This document shows, one piece after another, positions 40,958-49,145 of a stretch of 64,000 nucleotides of DNA (position 1 is the stretch's first letter; each line of letters opens with the position of its first letter). Below the pieces are notes generated by a model, which saw nothing but the letters and a program-made list of their open reading frames with translations, was not told the origin of the DNA and did no database searches. The stretch is from Bacillus cereus (GTDB lineage Bacteria > Bacillota > Bacilli > Bacillales > Bacillaceae_G). The position numbers and the translations under genes are program-made. The DNA lies in the NCBI RefSeq assembly GCF_002584535.1, contig NZ_NUOT01000027.1:35748-99747 (forward strand), written 5' to 3'.

Positions 40958-42187
40958 ATGGAAACGATTGTTCAAAAATTCGGTGGTACTTCTGTTGGAA
41001 GTATTCAGCGCATTCAACATGTAGCAAATTTAATTATTGAAGAATATGAACGAGGACACGGTGTTGTTACAGTTGTCTCTGCAATGGGAAAAAGTACAGA
41101 TGAACTCGTTGCACTTGCTACCGCTATTACCGAAAATCCGAGTAAACGTGAAATGGATATGCTTTTAACAACTGGTGAACAAGTTACCATTTCTTTATTA
41201 ACAATTGCACTGCAAGCAAAAGGGTACGACGCTATTTCACTAACTGGTTGGCAAGCTGGTATTACTACAGAATCTGTGCATAGTAGCGCACGGATTACTG
41301 ATATTAATACAGAACGTATTCAATCACATCTACAAGAAGGAACAATTGTAATTGTCGCTGGTTTTCAAGGACGAAGCGAAGAAAACGAAATTACAACACT
41401 TGGCCGCGGTGGTTCTGATACAACTGCTGTTGCATTAGCAGCTGCGCTGAAAGCGAAAAAATGCGATATTTACACAGACGTAACAGGTGTATACACGTCT
41501 GATCCACGAGTTGTAAAAGACGCATATAAATTAGATGAAATTTCTTATGATGAAATGTTAGAACTCGCAAATCTCGGAGCTGGTGTACTCCATCCACGTG
41601 CTGTTGAATTCGCAAAAAATCATAATGTAATTTTAGAAGTTCGTTCAAGTATGGAACAAGAAAACGGAACAATTGTAAGGGGAGAATGTAACATGGAACA
41701 ACAATCGATCGTTAAGGGTATTGCATTTGAAGATAATATTACACGCGTAACAATTAAAGGATTAGAACAAGGATCGCTTTCAACTGTTTTCTCTACATTA
41801 GCTAAAGCCCATATTAATGTTGATATTATTATTCAAAGTATTACAAATGAAGGTACTGTTCATTTGTCTTTCTCAATTCACTCAAATGACTTACGAGAAA
41901 CATTAGAAGTATTAGAACAAAATCAAGAAGCACTTCACTATGAGTCTGTAGAATATGAAAATCATCTAGCTAAAGTATCAATTGTTGGATCTGGTATGGT
42001 ATCTAATCCAGGTGTTGCTGCTAGTATGTTCTCTACATTAAAGAATGAAAATATTCATATTAAAATGGTAAGTACATCTGAAATTAAAGTATCTGTTGTC
42101 ATTGATCGCCTTAATTTAGTAGATAGTGTAGAAGCACTTCATCAATCATTTATGGCAAAAATTGAACCTATGGTACAAATGAATTAA
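40958..42187 (+). CDS. lysC: Lysine-sensitive aspartokinase
   Basis: A 409-residue aspartate kinase catalysing the first step of the lysine/threonine/methionine branch and of diaminopimelate synthesis. KFGGTSVGS (residues 7-15), SAMGKSTDELV, REMDMLLTTGEQV, TLGRGGSDTTAVALA and LANLGAGVLHPRAVEFA are all conserved. Two ACT domains occupy the C-terminal part (about 260-405), with IVGSGMVSNPGVAA. From memory the protein is very close to B. subtilis LysC (aspartokinase II). It is controlled by the upstream lysine riboswitch. A GAAAGAAGGAA-type ribosome binding site precedes the ATG. Confidence 0.95.
   Translation: METIVQKFGGTSVGSIQRIQHVANLIIEEYERGHGVVTVVSAMGKSTDELVALATAITENPSKREMDMLLTTGEQVTISLLTIALQAKGYDAISLTGWQAGITTESVHSSARITDINTERIQSHLQEGTIVIVAGFQGRSEENEITTLGRGGSDTTAVALAAALKAKKCDIYTDVTGVYTSDPRVVKDAYKLDEISYDEMLELANLGAGVLHPRAVEFAKNHNVILEVRSSMEQENGTIVRGECNMEQQSIVKGIAFEDNITRVTIKGLEQGSLSTVFSTLAKAHINVDIIIQSITNEGTVHLSFSIHSNDLRETLEVLEQNQEALHYESVEYENHLAKVSIVGSGMVSNPGVAASMFSTLKNENIHIKMVSTSEIKVSVVIDRLNLVDSVEALHQSFMAKIEPMVQMN
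41693..42187 (+). CDS. lysC: Internal in-frame start: aspartokinase beta subunit
   Basis: Within lysC an in-frame ATG at 41693 (MEQQSIVKGIAFED) is preceded by AGGGGAG at 8 nt, a real ribosome binding site inside the coding region. The product would be 164 residues, the two-ACT regulatory part. B. subtilis lysC makes its beta subunit of about the same length from such an internal start, giving an alpha2-beta2 enzyme. Confidence 0.8.
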   Translation: MEQQSIVKGIAFEDNITRVTIKGLEQGSLSTVFSTLAKAHINVDIIIQSITNEGTVHLSFSIHSNDLRETLEVLEQNQEALHYESVEYENHLAKVSIVGSGMVSNPGVAASMFSTLKNENIHIKMVSTSEIKVSVVIDRLNLVDSVEALHQSFMAKIEPMVQMN

Positions 42188-42199
42188 TTTGATTATCAA

Positions 42200-42236
42200 A
42201 ATAACAACAAGGAATATTTCTTTGTTGTTATTTTTT
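42200..42236 (+). terminator. Terminator of lysC
   Basis: An 11-bp stem AATAACAACAA/TTGTTGTTATT followed by TTTT. Confidence 0.85.
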
Positions 42237-42333
42237 CATCTAGCAAAATAATATTATGTTACACTATTACATGTGAAATATTTTCCAAATATCTTTCTAA
42301 CAGATTCGAAAAACATGTAAAGGTGGATCCATA

Positions 42334-43053
42334 ATGAGAACAGAAAAAATCCTTTTAGTTGATGATGAACAAGGCATATTAGATATGTTAGTACTTACAC
42401 TAAAGAAAGAAAACTTCACGCATATAACAACAGCTATAAATGGAGCCGAAACGTTGAACCTCATTAAAGGCCGTCCATTTGATATCATCTTACTCGATGT
42501 GATGCTACCCGATATAGACGGATTTGAACTATGTAGACAAATCCGCAATTACACAAATACTCCTATTTTATTTGTAACAGCCCGCTCTAGCGATTTAGAT
42601 AAATTAACAGGACTAGGAATTGGCGGGGATGATTACATAACGAAACCATTTAATCCTTTAGAAGTTGCTGCCCGAATCAATGTCCAATTACGTAGACAAA
42701 ATATGATACAAGAACATCGCCATGAAGAAAATTTGAAGCTACATTTTGAATCCTTTTCTCTATATCCAAGCGAGGGACTGATAACAGTAAACGGTGAACC
42801 TGTCCATTGCACTGCTAAAGAACTAGAATTACTTACATTCTTATGCACACATCCAAATCGAATTTTTACTGCTGAACAATTGTACGAACAAGTATGGGGA
42901 CTGACTTCCATAGGTGATGATAAAACAGTAGTAATGCATATTTCCAAATTACGTAAAAAAATAGAAGCAGATCCTAAATCCCCTATATACATTGTAAATT
43001 TGAGAGGAATTGGCTATAAATTTATCCCGCATACTAAGGAGCAACAAAAATGA
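42334..43053 (+). CDS. OmpR-family response regulator
   Basis: A 239-residue regulator. The receiver domain has DDE at residues 10-12, the phospho-acceptor Asp in ILLDVMLPDIDG (about residue 54), Thr in VTARS and Lys in YITKPF. A winged-helix DNA-binding domain (about 130-235) contains LLTFLCTHPNRIFTAEQLYEQVWG and the wing RGIGYKF. AGGTGG precedes the ATG. Its end overlaps the start of the kinase gene by four bases. Targets are unknown; the ABC exporter operon 3.5 kb away is a candidate. Confidence 0.9.
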   Translation: MRTEKILLVDDEQGILDMLVLTLKKENFTHITTAINGAETLNLIKGRPFDIILLDVMLPDIDGFELCRQIRNYTNTPILFVTARSSDLDKLTGLGIGGDDYITKPFNPLEVAARINVQLRRQNMIQEHRHEENLKLHFESFSLYPSEGLITVNGEPVHCTAKELELLTFLCTHPNRIFTAEQLYEQVWGLTSIGDDKTVVMHISKLRKKIEADPKSPIYIVNLRGIGYKFIPHTKEQQK

Positions 43054-44141
43054 AAATTGGTTTCAGACTAGGCTTTCATTTTATTCGTAGTTTATGTATC
43101 GGTACTTTTTTTATGGGTATTTTTATGGCTATTTTTATGGAAGGCATACTACCTCTTATCGGAATAAACAAAGATAACAAAGACACAGAAGCTCTTATTG
43201 TTTTTTGCCTCTTTGTATGTACTCTTATTTTGGGCGCTATTTTGTATGGATGGCATATCGGCAAACCTTTATTTCGAATGATTTCTTGGATTAACCAACT
43301 AGCAGAAGGTTCTTACGTGATACCAGAAAGTACAAAACAAATGTACAAGAAAAAAACAGGGAAGTTAAAAGGACCTTATCGCTTATATAAAGACGTCTTT
43401 CTAAATATAGAACATTTAACAAATAGATTACGAGAAATAGAGAATGAACGGGAACAGCTTGAGAAAATGAAACGGGAATGGATGGCAGGAATCTCTCATG
43501 ATCTCAAAACGCCACTTACCTATATTACAGGATACAGCGCACTTATGCTATCGCCAGATCATACTTGGAGCCAAGAAGAAAAAGAGAAGTTCTTGCAAGA
43601 AATTCAGCAAAAAGGAAATCATATGAAAGAATTAATTGAAGACTTAAATCTCTCTTTCCGTCTTCAAGATTCACAGATTCCTTTAAAAAAAGAGGAAGTA
43701 AATATTGTTGAATTTACCAGAAGATTAATAGCTGACATAACAAATGACCCACGCTCTCAGCACTATCATTTTAGTTTTCAAGCAGATGAAACAAACATAA
43801 TAATTCCGATTGATACAAAATTATTCCACCGTTCTTTACAAAACTTGTTTATGAACGCCATTTTACACAATCCTGCGGAAACAAAAATCCATACCTCTAT
43901 TCTATTACAAGAAGATATACATATTACAATAGAAGATACAGGTGCCGGTATGGATGAACTAACCGTTCAAAACTTATTTAAACAATATTATCGTGGAACA
44001 ACCACAAATGTTTCAAGCGAGGGCACAGGTCTCGGAATGACAATTGCTCATAAAATTATAACAGCACATAGTGGAACGATTCATGTAACGAGTGAAATCG
44101 GTAAAGGCTCAAAAATTCATATTATACTCTCAAACCGATAG
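43050..44141 (+). CDS. Sensor histidine kinase
   Basis: A 363-residue membrane kinase with two TM segments (about 12-38 and 52-71) and only a short extracellular loop of about 15 residues. The H-box is MAGISHDLKTPLTYITG (about 146-162), the N-box LFMNAILHN, G1 IEDTGAGM and G2 EGTGLGMTIAHKI. A short extracellular sensor between two TM segments is typical of intramembrane-sensing kinases that respond to cell-envelope stress, often through a partner ABC transporter. It is translationally coupled to the regulator upstream. Confidence 0.9.
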   Translation: MKIGFRLGFHFIRSLCIGTFFMGIFMAIFMEGILPLIGINKDNKDTEALIVFCLFVCTLILGAILYGWHIGKPLFRMISWINQLAEGSYVIPESTKQMYKKKTGKLKGPYRLYKDVFLNIEHLTNRLREIENEREQLEKMKREWMAGISHDLKTPLTYITGYSALMLSPDHTWSQEEKEKFLQEIQQKGNHMKELIEDLNLSFRLQDSQIPLKKEEVNIVEFTRRLIADITNDPRSQHYHFSFQADETNIIIPIDTKLFHRSLQNLFMNAILHNPAETKIHTSILLQEDIHITIEDTGAGMDELTVQNLFKQYYRGTTTNVSSEGTGLGMTIAHKIITAHSGTIHVTSEIGKGSKIHIILSNR

Positions 44142-44198
44142 TCTTATTGTAAGGGCATTATTAAAGTGAAATGTTTTCAATCCTATATAAACATAACA

Positions 44199-44238
44199 AA
44201 AAACAATTTCCCCTTTTATACAGGAGAAATTGTTTTTT
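44199..44238. terminator. Terminator between kinase and ctaB
   Basis: AAAAACAATTTC pairs with GAAATTGTTTTT, with extra CCC/GG pairs at the top. It serves convergent genes. Confidence 0.75.
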
Positions 44239-44262
44239 TACACTTTGCAGATTAACCTATTC

Positions 44263-45180
44263 TCAACTTCCGAAAAAGACGCCTATTAGAGAATAAATAA
44301 TAATGGTTGAAAATAAAATCGTCATATGGAACAACGAAAAAATAAACAATGATTTTGCCCACTTCTCTGAATCCATTTTTTTATAGCCGTAAATACTTAA
44401 TGCAAGCCATACAATACTTAAAAGAAGTGACACTAACATTAGACCAATGCTTAACGAACCTAAAAGAACACTGATAATAATTAAAATCATTAAATACACA
44501 TTCGTTTGTATATATGTTCTTTTAATCCCTTTTACTACTGGAAGCATTGGAACATTTGCAGCTTTATACTCCTCATGTTTACGAATTGCTATCGCATAAA
44601 AATGAGGCATTTGCCAAATAATCATAATGATAAAAAGACCAATAATAGCTGGATGTGTGATATCCGGATACATAGCGGCCCAGCCGATGAGTGGCGGCAT
44701 TGCTCCCGAAACACTTCCGATTTCCGTGTTATAAATTGTTCTTCTTTTGCTCCACATTGTATACGGTACGACGTACAAAAACAACCCTAAAAATCCTAAT
44801 AACGCTGCTAAATATGTAGTTAGCGCAAGAAATACTAAACCAGAAATCGTCATTAATATCCCAAGCCATAACACAGCTTTAGGACTAATTTCTCCCGTTA
44901 CAGTCGGTCTACTTTTAGTTCGCTCCATAATCGAATCGATATCACGATCATACAAATTGTTAAAAGCTCCTGCTGCTCCTATTATTAAAATCGAGCCAAT
45001 CATAGCAAATATAATTTCCGGAATTTTTTCAAGCGGGCTCATTTTATATTTATATAAAGCCAACGTTAACCCAGCAAACATCGGGACCAAATTTGATTTA
45101 ATAATCCCGGTTTTAACCGTTTGGGCTAAAATATCCGATAACTGTCGTTTCGAATTTGTTAATTCTTTTTTCCTTCCCAT
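44263..45180 (-). CDS. ctaB: Protoheme IX farnesyltransferase (heme O synthase)
   Basis: A 305-residue UbiA-family prenyltransferase with about eight to nine TM segments. The Asp-rich motif NNLYDRDIDSIMERTKSRP (about residues 84-102) and the later YTMWSKRRTIYNTEIGSVSGA are diagnostic for CtaB/CyoE. It converts heme B to heme O for cytochrome oxidases. No ctaA or cta operon genes are nearby, so this may be the second, stand-alone copy found in this group. AAGGAG lies 11 nt before the ATG. A long perfect inverted repeat lies in its promoter region. Confidence 0.95.
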   Translation of the reverse strand: MGRKKELTNSKRQLSDILAQTVKTGIIKSNLVPMFAGLTLALYKYKMSPLEKIPEIIFAMIGSILIIGAAGAFNNLYDRDIDSIMERTKSRPTVTGEISPKAVLWLGILMTISGLVFLALTTYLAALLGFLGLFLYVVPYTMWSKRRTIYNTEIGSVSGAMPPLIGWAAMYPDITHPAIIGLFIIMIIWQMPHFYAIAIRKHEEYKAANVPMLPVVKGIKRTYIQTNVYLMILIIISVLLGSLSIGLMLVSLLLSIVWLALSIYGYKKMDSEKWAKSLFIFSLFHMTILFSTIIIYSLIGVFFGS

Positions 45181-45220
45181 GACACCCTGTACTCCTTTTC
45201 ATTAGACGTTTCTACAATGT

Positions 45221-45260
45221 ATATAGTATTAATATACTCCCCGGTATATTAATACTATAT
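45221..45260. promoter_or_regulatory. Perfect 16-bp inverted repeat upstream of ctaB
   Basis: Arms ATATAGTATTAATATA (45221-45236) and TATATTAATACTATAT (45245-45260) flank CTCCCCGG. It lies 40-80 bp upstream of the ctaB start codon, where a promoter/operator is expected, and has no T-run. The centre ATACTCCCCGGTAT is itself a partial palindrome of the ATAC-n-GTAT kind used by metal-type regulators such as CsoR. Regulator identity is not shown. Confidence 0.6.
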
Positions 45261-45453
45261 GATATACATGTCAAGAAAAAGAGAATATACCGCACACTGG
45301 TGACGGTTAATCTATGAGAATGCGAAAACCCTGAAATAAACACAACTAAAAAGAGATTTATACAGTAAAAACATATTCTAAAGCAGAGTGAAAGACCTCA
45401 TTCAGAATATATTTTTTATAATCAAACTTTTTAAAAGCTGTTTCATACTCTCG

Positions 45454-46257
45454 CTACTTATCACGCTTTAACTCAATCGTTCCTGTCATAGACTGCACTA
45501 TTAACTTTGTATCATTCTCTTTTCCAGTTCCTATACGACCTTTTACTTTATGATTGTCTCCTTTTTCAGCAGTTGAGAGTGAAAATTCATTTTTTATTTG
45601 ACCCGCACGCGTCGACAGGTCAATCTCTAGATTTTCCGGCTCTTTCTTAAAGTCAATATTTATATTAGATGATTCGGTTTTTATTTTACTTTCATTTTTT
45701 AAATTTGAAGCACCGGATACATTCACCACTCCCGTATCGTTTTGAATATCAAACTTTCCTTCTACTCCCCTTAACGTAATCCCCCCTGATTTAGAAACGC
45801 CTTTTATATTGCCACCTTTATAATTTTTTATTGTTATATCACTTGAATCACTATACAAATCCAATTGTTTCGATGCTATATTCTCTCCTACTACTTCTCC
45901 TGATTCTGTTTTAACATTTATTTTTTTATATGTTTTTTCAGGAAGATATACATGTACAGTAGCTGTTTTCAAGTTCAAAATAGCCGATGAATTCTCTGTG
46001 ATAATCTCTAATCTCTCTCCTTCTTCTTTTACCTTTGTATCTTTCACCTCTCCTATATTAACTTTAATATTTTTGTCTGTTGTAGAATGAAGTTTAATAT
46101 TTTCTCCTACTGTTTTTATATAAATTTCATTCATATTTTTCGCAGTAAATTTTTTGGATACAGACGCTTCATTCGCTTTTGTATCACAGGCTACTAAACA
46201 TAGAATCATTACACTTATAAAGGAAAACATATAGATTTTCCCTTTGATCATCCTCAT
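45454..46257 (-). CDS. DUF4097 lipoprotein, third gene of the ABC operon
   Basis: A 267-residue protein with a lipoprotein signal peptide (hydrophobic residues about 9-23, lipobox LVAC). The rest is a repetitive beta-strand region: NEIYIKTVGENIKLH, LDLYSDSSDITIKNYKGG, DIQNDTGVVNVSGAS and similar turns. This is the DUF4097 'putative adhesin' beta-helix-like repeat. It is co-transcribed behind the ABC permease (21-bp spacing) and should be anchored to the outer face of the membrane. AGGGGAG precedes the ATG. Confidence 0.8.
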   Translation of the reverse strand: MRMIKGKIYMFSFISVMILCLVACDTKANEASVSKKFTAKNMNEIYIKTVGENIKLHSTTDKNIKVNIGEVKDTKVKEEGERLEIITENSSAILNLKTATVHVYLPEKTYKKINVKTESGEVVGENIASKQLDLYSDSSDITIKNYKGGNIKGVSKSGGITLRGVEGKFDIQNDTGVVNVSGASNLKNESKIKTESSNINIDFKKEPENLEIDLSTRAGQIKNEFSLSTAEKGDNHKVKGRIGTGKENDTKLIVQSMTGTIELKRDK

Positions 46258-46278
46258 TCCCTCACTCCCCTTGCATAC

Positions 46279-47853
46279 TTATTTGAATATTAACCGTAAC
46301 CTTCCCACTTGCTGTAACTGTCCGGTCAGTGCGATACATAGTAATAAAACAGATAACGTACTATACAAAAACACATATGATGTTGATATTCCTAAGAAAT
46401 CTACATAGGGGAGATGATTTACTGGTCCTACATACCATAAAATTACATACAATACTTCAAACAGTTTACGTGTCCTAGCCCATATCCCAAGTGCCAATGC
46501 TACTGTTGGAATGAATACTATACCGATAAGCCAAGAAAGCAAAAATGAAATATCTTCAATTAGTATTAACTGAATGATAATACCACTAGAGATGATAAAC
46601 CCTACTATAACCCCTGAAATCCACGTCGCAAAAAACTTATACAAAGGAGAACAACTTGAATAAATAATTTGATTTGTCCTATAAAACCATTCTCTAGTTG
46701 CCATTTGTGACCAAATTGCAATTGGCCAAATTATAATAATAGGTAGCCATCCTTTTGATATATCTACCGGACATATCAATCCAAACGCTATAAGCCCAAT
46801 CGCAATTACATACCACCAAATCGTAAAGCCTTTTAACATAATCGATAGCTCCGCTTTAATTAAACGAAACATACTAATGTTCTTTGTTTTCATTATAGAA
46901 GTGAATGTAAAAGAATTATGATTTTGTTCATTCATAGCGATCGTTTCCTTATTCTCCTCAAACTCGCTTACCTTTCCCTTCACTTCAGTAAATGTACAGA
47001 ATCTATTAAACACAAAGGACGTTAGCCAAATTAATAACATCGCTATTCCAATCCAAACTAAACTTGTTACAAGTATTTCTACATCCCAAGTCAATCCATC
47101 CCAGTGAAATATTTTAATCTTTCCCTCTACTGGGTTATACCCAAATCCTCCACCATTTGTTCCTCTTAAAAATTCATATTCTCTCATTGCATCATGTATC
47201 ATATCAGAACGAATGATTCCTAAACCAAATACATCTAAATAACGATTCGGCATTTCAAACGACATAATCGCTAATAACACCCACAAGAAAAAGAACACAA
47301 TATTACCTACTACGCCTTTTAAACCAGGAAACACATCAAAAAAGGTTGTGAATGCCGCTAGAAGCAATAACGAAGGAAATACAATATAAAAGAGTGGATA
47401 TAAATAACCACCTAATTGAAACAAAAGATCTTCCCCACGTATAAATTGCATTACCATAAAAGCAATGATAAATACCATCTCAATGGCCACTAAAACAATA
47501 AAATTAGAAATCGTTTTTCTAAAAATATATTGGAATTTGCTTATAGGTGAAGCTGCAATCAATTGCCCTACTCCTAACTGTTGATCGTCTGAAATTTGGC
47601 TTCTTAACATATAAAAACCAAGCAGCCAAATAAATAAAGTAGAAGTCATTGCTCCCATACCGCCAAGCCAATTTGAATTATATATCCCCCTCACTCCACC
47701 AAGATAAAATATTTCATAGCCTGCTGAAGCTGCCGGCACACAAGTATACCCAAAAAAAATCGTTAATCCAATTACAATTAAAAATGGATAACTTCTCATT
47801 TGTCTAATTAAATTGTTTTTAATGAAATAAAATAGATTATATACATTGTTCAA
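46279..47853 (-). CDS. ABC-2 type transporter permease
   Basis: A 524-residue membrane protein with about 12 hydrophobic segments in two sets of six, separated by a soluble stretch (about 305-340). RSQISDDQQLGVGQLIAASPISKFQYIFRK resembles the coupling region after TM2 of ABC-2 permeases. I start at TTG 47853, because AGGAGG is 8 nt upstream; it overlaps the end of the ATPase gene by 17 bp, so translation is coupled. The substrate is unknown; the long permease with a DUF4097 partner suggests peptide or envelope-stress export. Confidence 0.8.
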   Translation of the reverse strand: MNNVYNLFYFIKNNLIRQMRSYPFLIVIGLTIFFGYTCVPAASAGYEIFYLGGVRGIYNSNWLGGMGAMTSTLFIWLLGFYMLRSQISDDQQLGVGQLIAASPISKFQYIFRKTISNFIVLVAIEMVFIIAFMVMQFIRGEDLLFQLGGYLYPLFYIVFPSLLLLAAFTTFFDVFPGLKGVVGNIVFFFLWVLLAIMSFEMPNRYLDVFGLGIIRSDMIHDAMREYEFLRGTNGGGFGYNPVEGKIKIFHWDGLTWDVEILVTSLVWIGIAMLLIWLTSFVFNRFCTFTEVKGKVSEFEENKETIAMNEQNHNSFTFTSIMKTKNISMFRLIKAELSIMLKGFTIWWYVIAIGLIAFGLICPVDISKGWLPIIIIWPIAIWSQMATREWFYRTNQIIYSSCSPLYKFFATWISGVIVGFIISSGIIIQLILIEDISFLLSWLIGIVFIPTVALALGIWARTRKLFEVLYVILWYVGPVNHLPYVDFLGISTSYVFLYSTLSVLLLCIALTGQLQQVGRLRLIFK

Positions 47854-48727
47854 TTTTATGCCCTCCTTTCGAAGAAACATAATATAAGTAAGCATCTTCA
47901 AGAGAGGATGCGATTATATGTGCTTTAGCACTAGGGGCATTGCTGGAAACGATGCGCGCATGAATTCCATCACTCCGGTGAATTGCGCTGCTTACTATAT
48001 ATTTCTTTTGAACATTATGTAACTCGGAAGCTGGTATAACCCATTCCCATACTTTCCCCTCCACATGCTTTAATAGCTGTTCAGGACGCATATGGGCTAA
48101 TATATTCCCTTTTGATAATAAAGCTATATCACTCGCAATCGATTCAATATCCGTTACAATATGCGTCGATAAAATAACGATTCTATCCGTAGAAAGAGTA
48201 GATAATAAATTTCTAAACCGAATTCGTTCTTCAGGATCCAATCCAACTGTCGGCTCATCTACAATCAATAATTTCGGATCATTTAATAACGCCTGTGCAA
48301 TTCCAACCCTTTGCCGCATTCCACCTGAATAGCCGCCTAATAGTCGTTTCCGGTCATTCATTAAGTTCAGCGCTTCAAGCAGTTCATTGATACGCTTTTT
48401 TGAAGAGCTCATTGATAAACCTTTCATCGCTGCTATATACTCTAAAAACTCGATTGCGTTCATATTTGGATATACACCAAATTCTTGTGGTAAATATCCG
48501 AGTTGTGAACGTAACAATTTCGGTTTCTTTTGAATATTTTCCCCATCCCATATCACACTGCCATTCGTCGGTTGTTCAATTGTTGCTAAAATCCGCATAA
48601 GTGTAGACTTCCCCGCACCGTTTGGTCCTAAAAGTCCTAATACCCCAGGCTTTAAATGTAAACTACAATCATTCAACGCTACTTCCCCACCGTATTTCTT
48701 TGTTACGTGATCAATTATTAACTCCAT
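47837..48727 (-). CDS. ABC transporter ATP-binding protein (BcrA/ABC-2 type)
   Basis: A 296-residue ATPase. Walker A is GPNGAGKST (about residue 36), the Q-loop lies in LGYLPQEFGVYPNM, the signature is YSGGMRQRVGIAQAL (about 132-146), and Walker B is LLIVDEPTVGLDPEER. The H-loop is STHIVTDIE. A C-terminal extension of about 80 residues has the VWEWVIPASEL part found in ABC-2 exporter ATPases. GGAGGG precedes the ATG at 7 nt. It is the first gene of the operon ATPase-permease-DUF4097. Confidence 0.9.
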   Translation of the reverse strand: MELIIDHVTKKYGGEVALNDCSLHLKPGVLGLLGPNGAGKSTLMRILATIEQPTNGSVIWDGENIQKKPKLLRSQLGYLPQEFGVYPNMNAIEFLEYIAAMKGLSMSSSKKRINELLEALNLMNDRKRLLGGYSGGMRQRVGIAQALLNDPKLLIVDEPTVGLDPEERIRFRNLLSTLSTDRIVILSTHIVTDIESIASDIALLSKGNILAHMRPEQLLKHVEGKVWEWVIPASELHNVQKKYIVSSAIHRSDGIHARIVSSNAPSAKAHIIASSLEDAYLYYVSSKGGHKIEQCI

Positions 48728-48746
48728 CACATTCCCTCCTCATCTT

Positions 48747-48879
48747 ATAAAGTGAAACTTTAATAAGTGATTTTTTCTTCATCCCTCACTTATTATCAAC
48801 TCCCACCAATCGGGCTTTTACAGGTAGTAGATCTCCTCCTTGCCATAGGAGTATTACTGCCCGCGAATAGCAAAATAAA
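48747..48879 (+). repeat. bcr1-like repeat, ~130-bp copy
   Basis: It runs from AGTGAAACTTTAATAAGTGA through CTCCCACCAATCGGGCTTTTAC and the CTCCTCCTTGCCATAGGAG hairpin to CTGCCCGCGAATAGC. It is flanked by ATAAA on both sides (48747-48751 and 48875-48879). Confidence 0.8.
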
Positions 48880-49021
48880 TCAAGTGCAATTTTTCATCAC
48901 TTGCGTTTTCTTTTTTATTGTAGGTAGTGAATGTAAAATCTAAGTAAAATCCAGAGAAAATTAGTTTAAAATATAAACTAGTAAATATAATTTCTAAAGC
49001 TCAATTTATACATGCTCATAA

Positions 49022-49069
49022 AAAAAGATTCCGAAACAGATTATATGTAAATCCGTTTCAGAATCTTTT
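49022..49069 (-). terminator. Terminator of the methyltransferase gene
   Basis: A 20-bp stem, AAAAGATTCCGAAACAGATT against AATCCGTTTCAGAATCTTTT with two mismatches, about 75 nt after the stop at 49146. Confidence 0.8.
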
Positions 49070-49145
49070 CTGAAAAGAGGCGGTGAAATCGAATTTTGCT
49101 AGCCTCATCTTCTATCCTTTAGTAAAAAACATAATTTCTTCTCTT

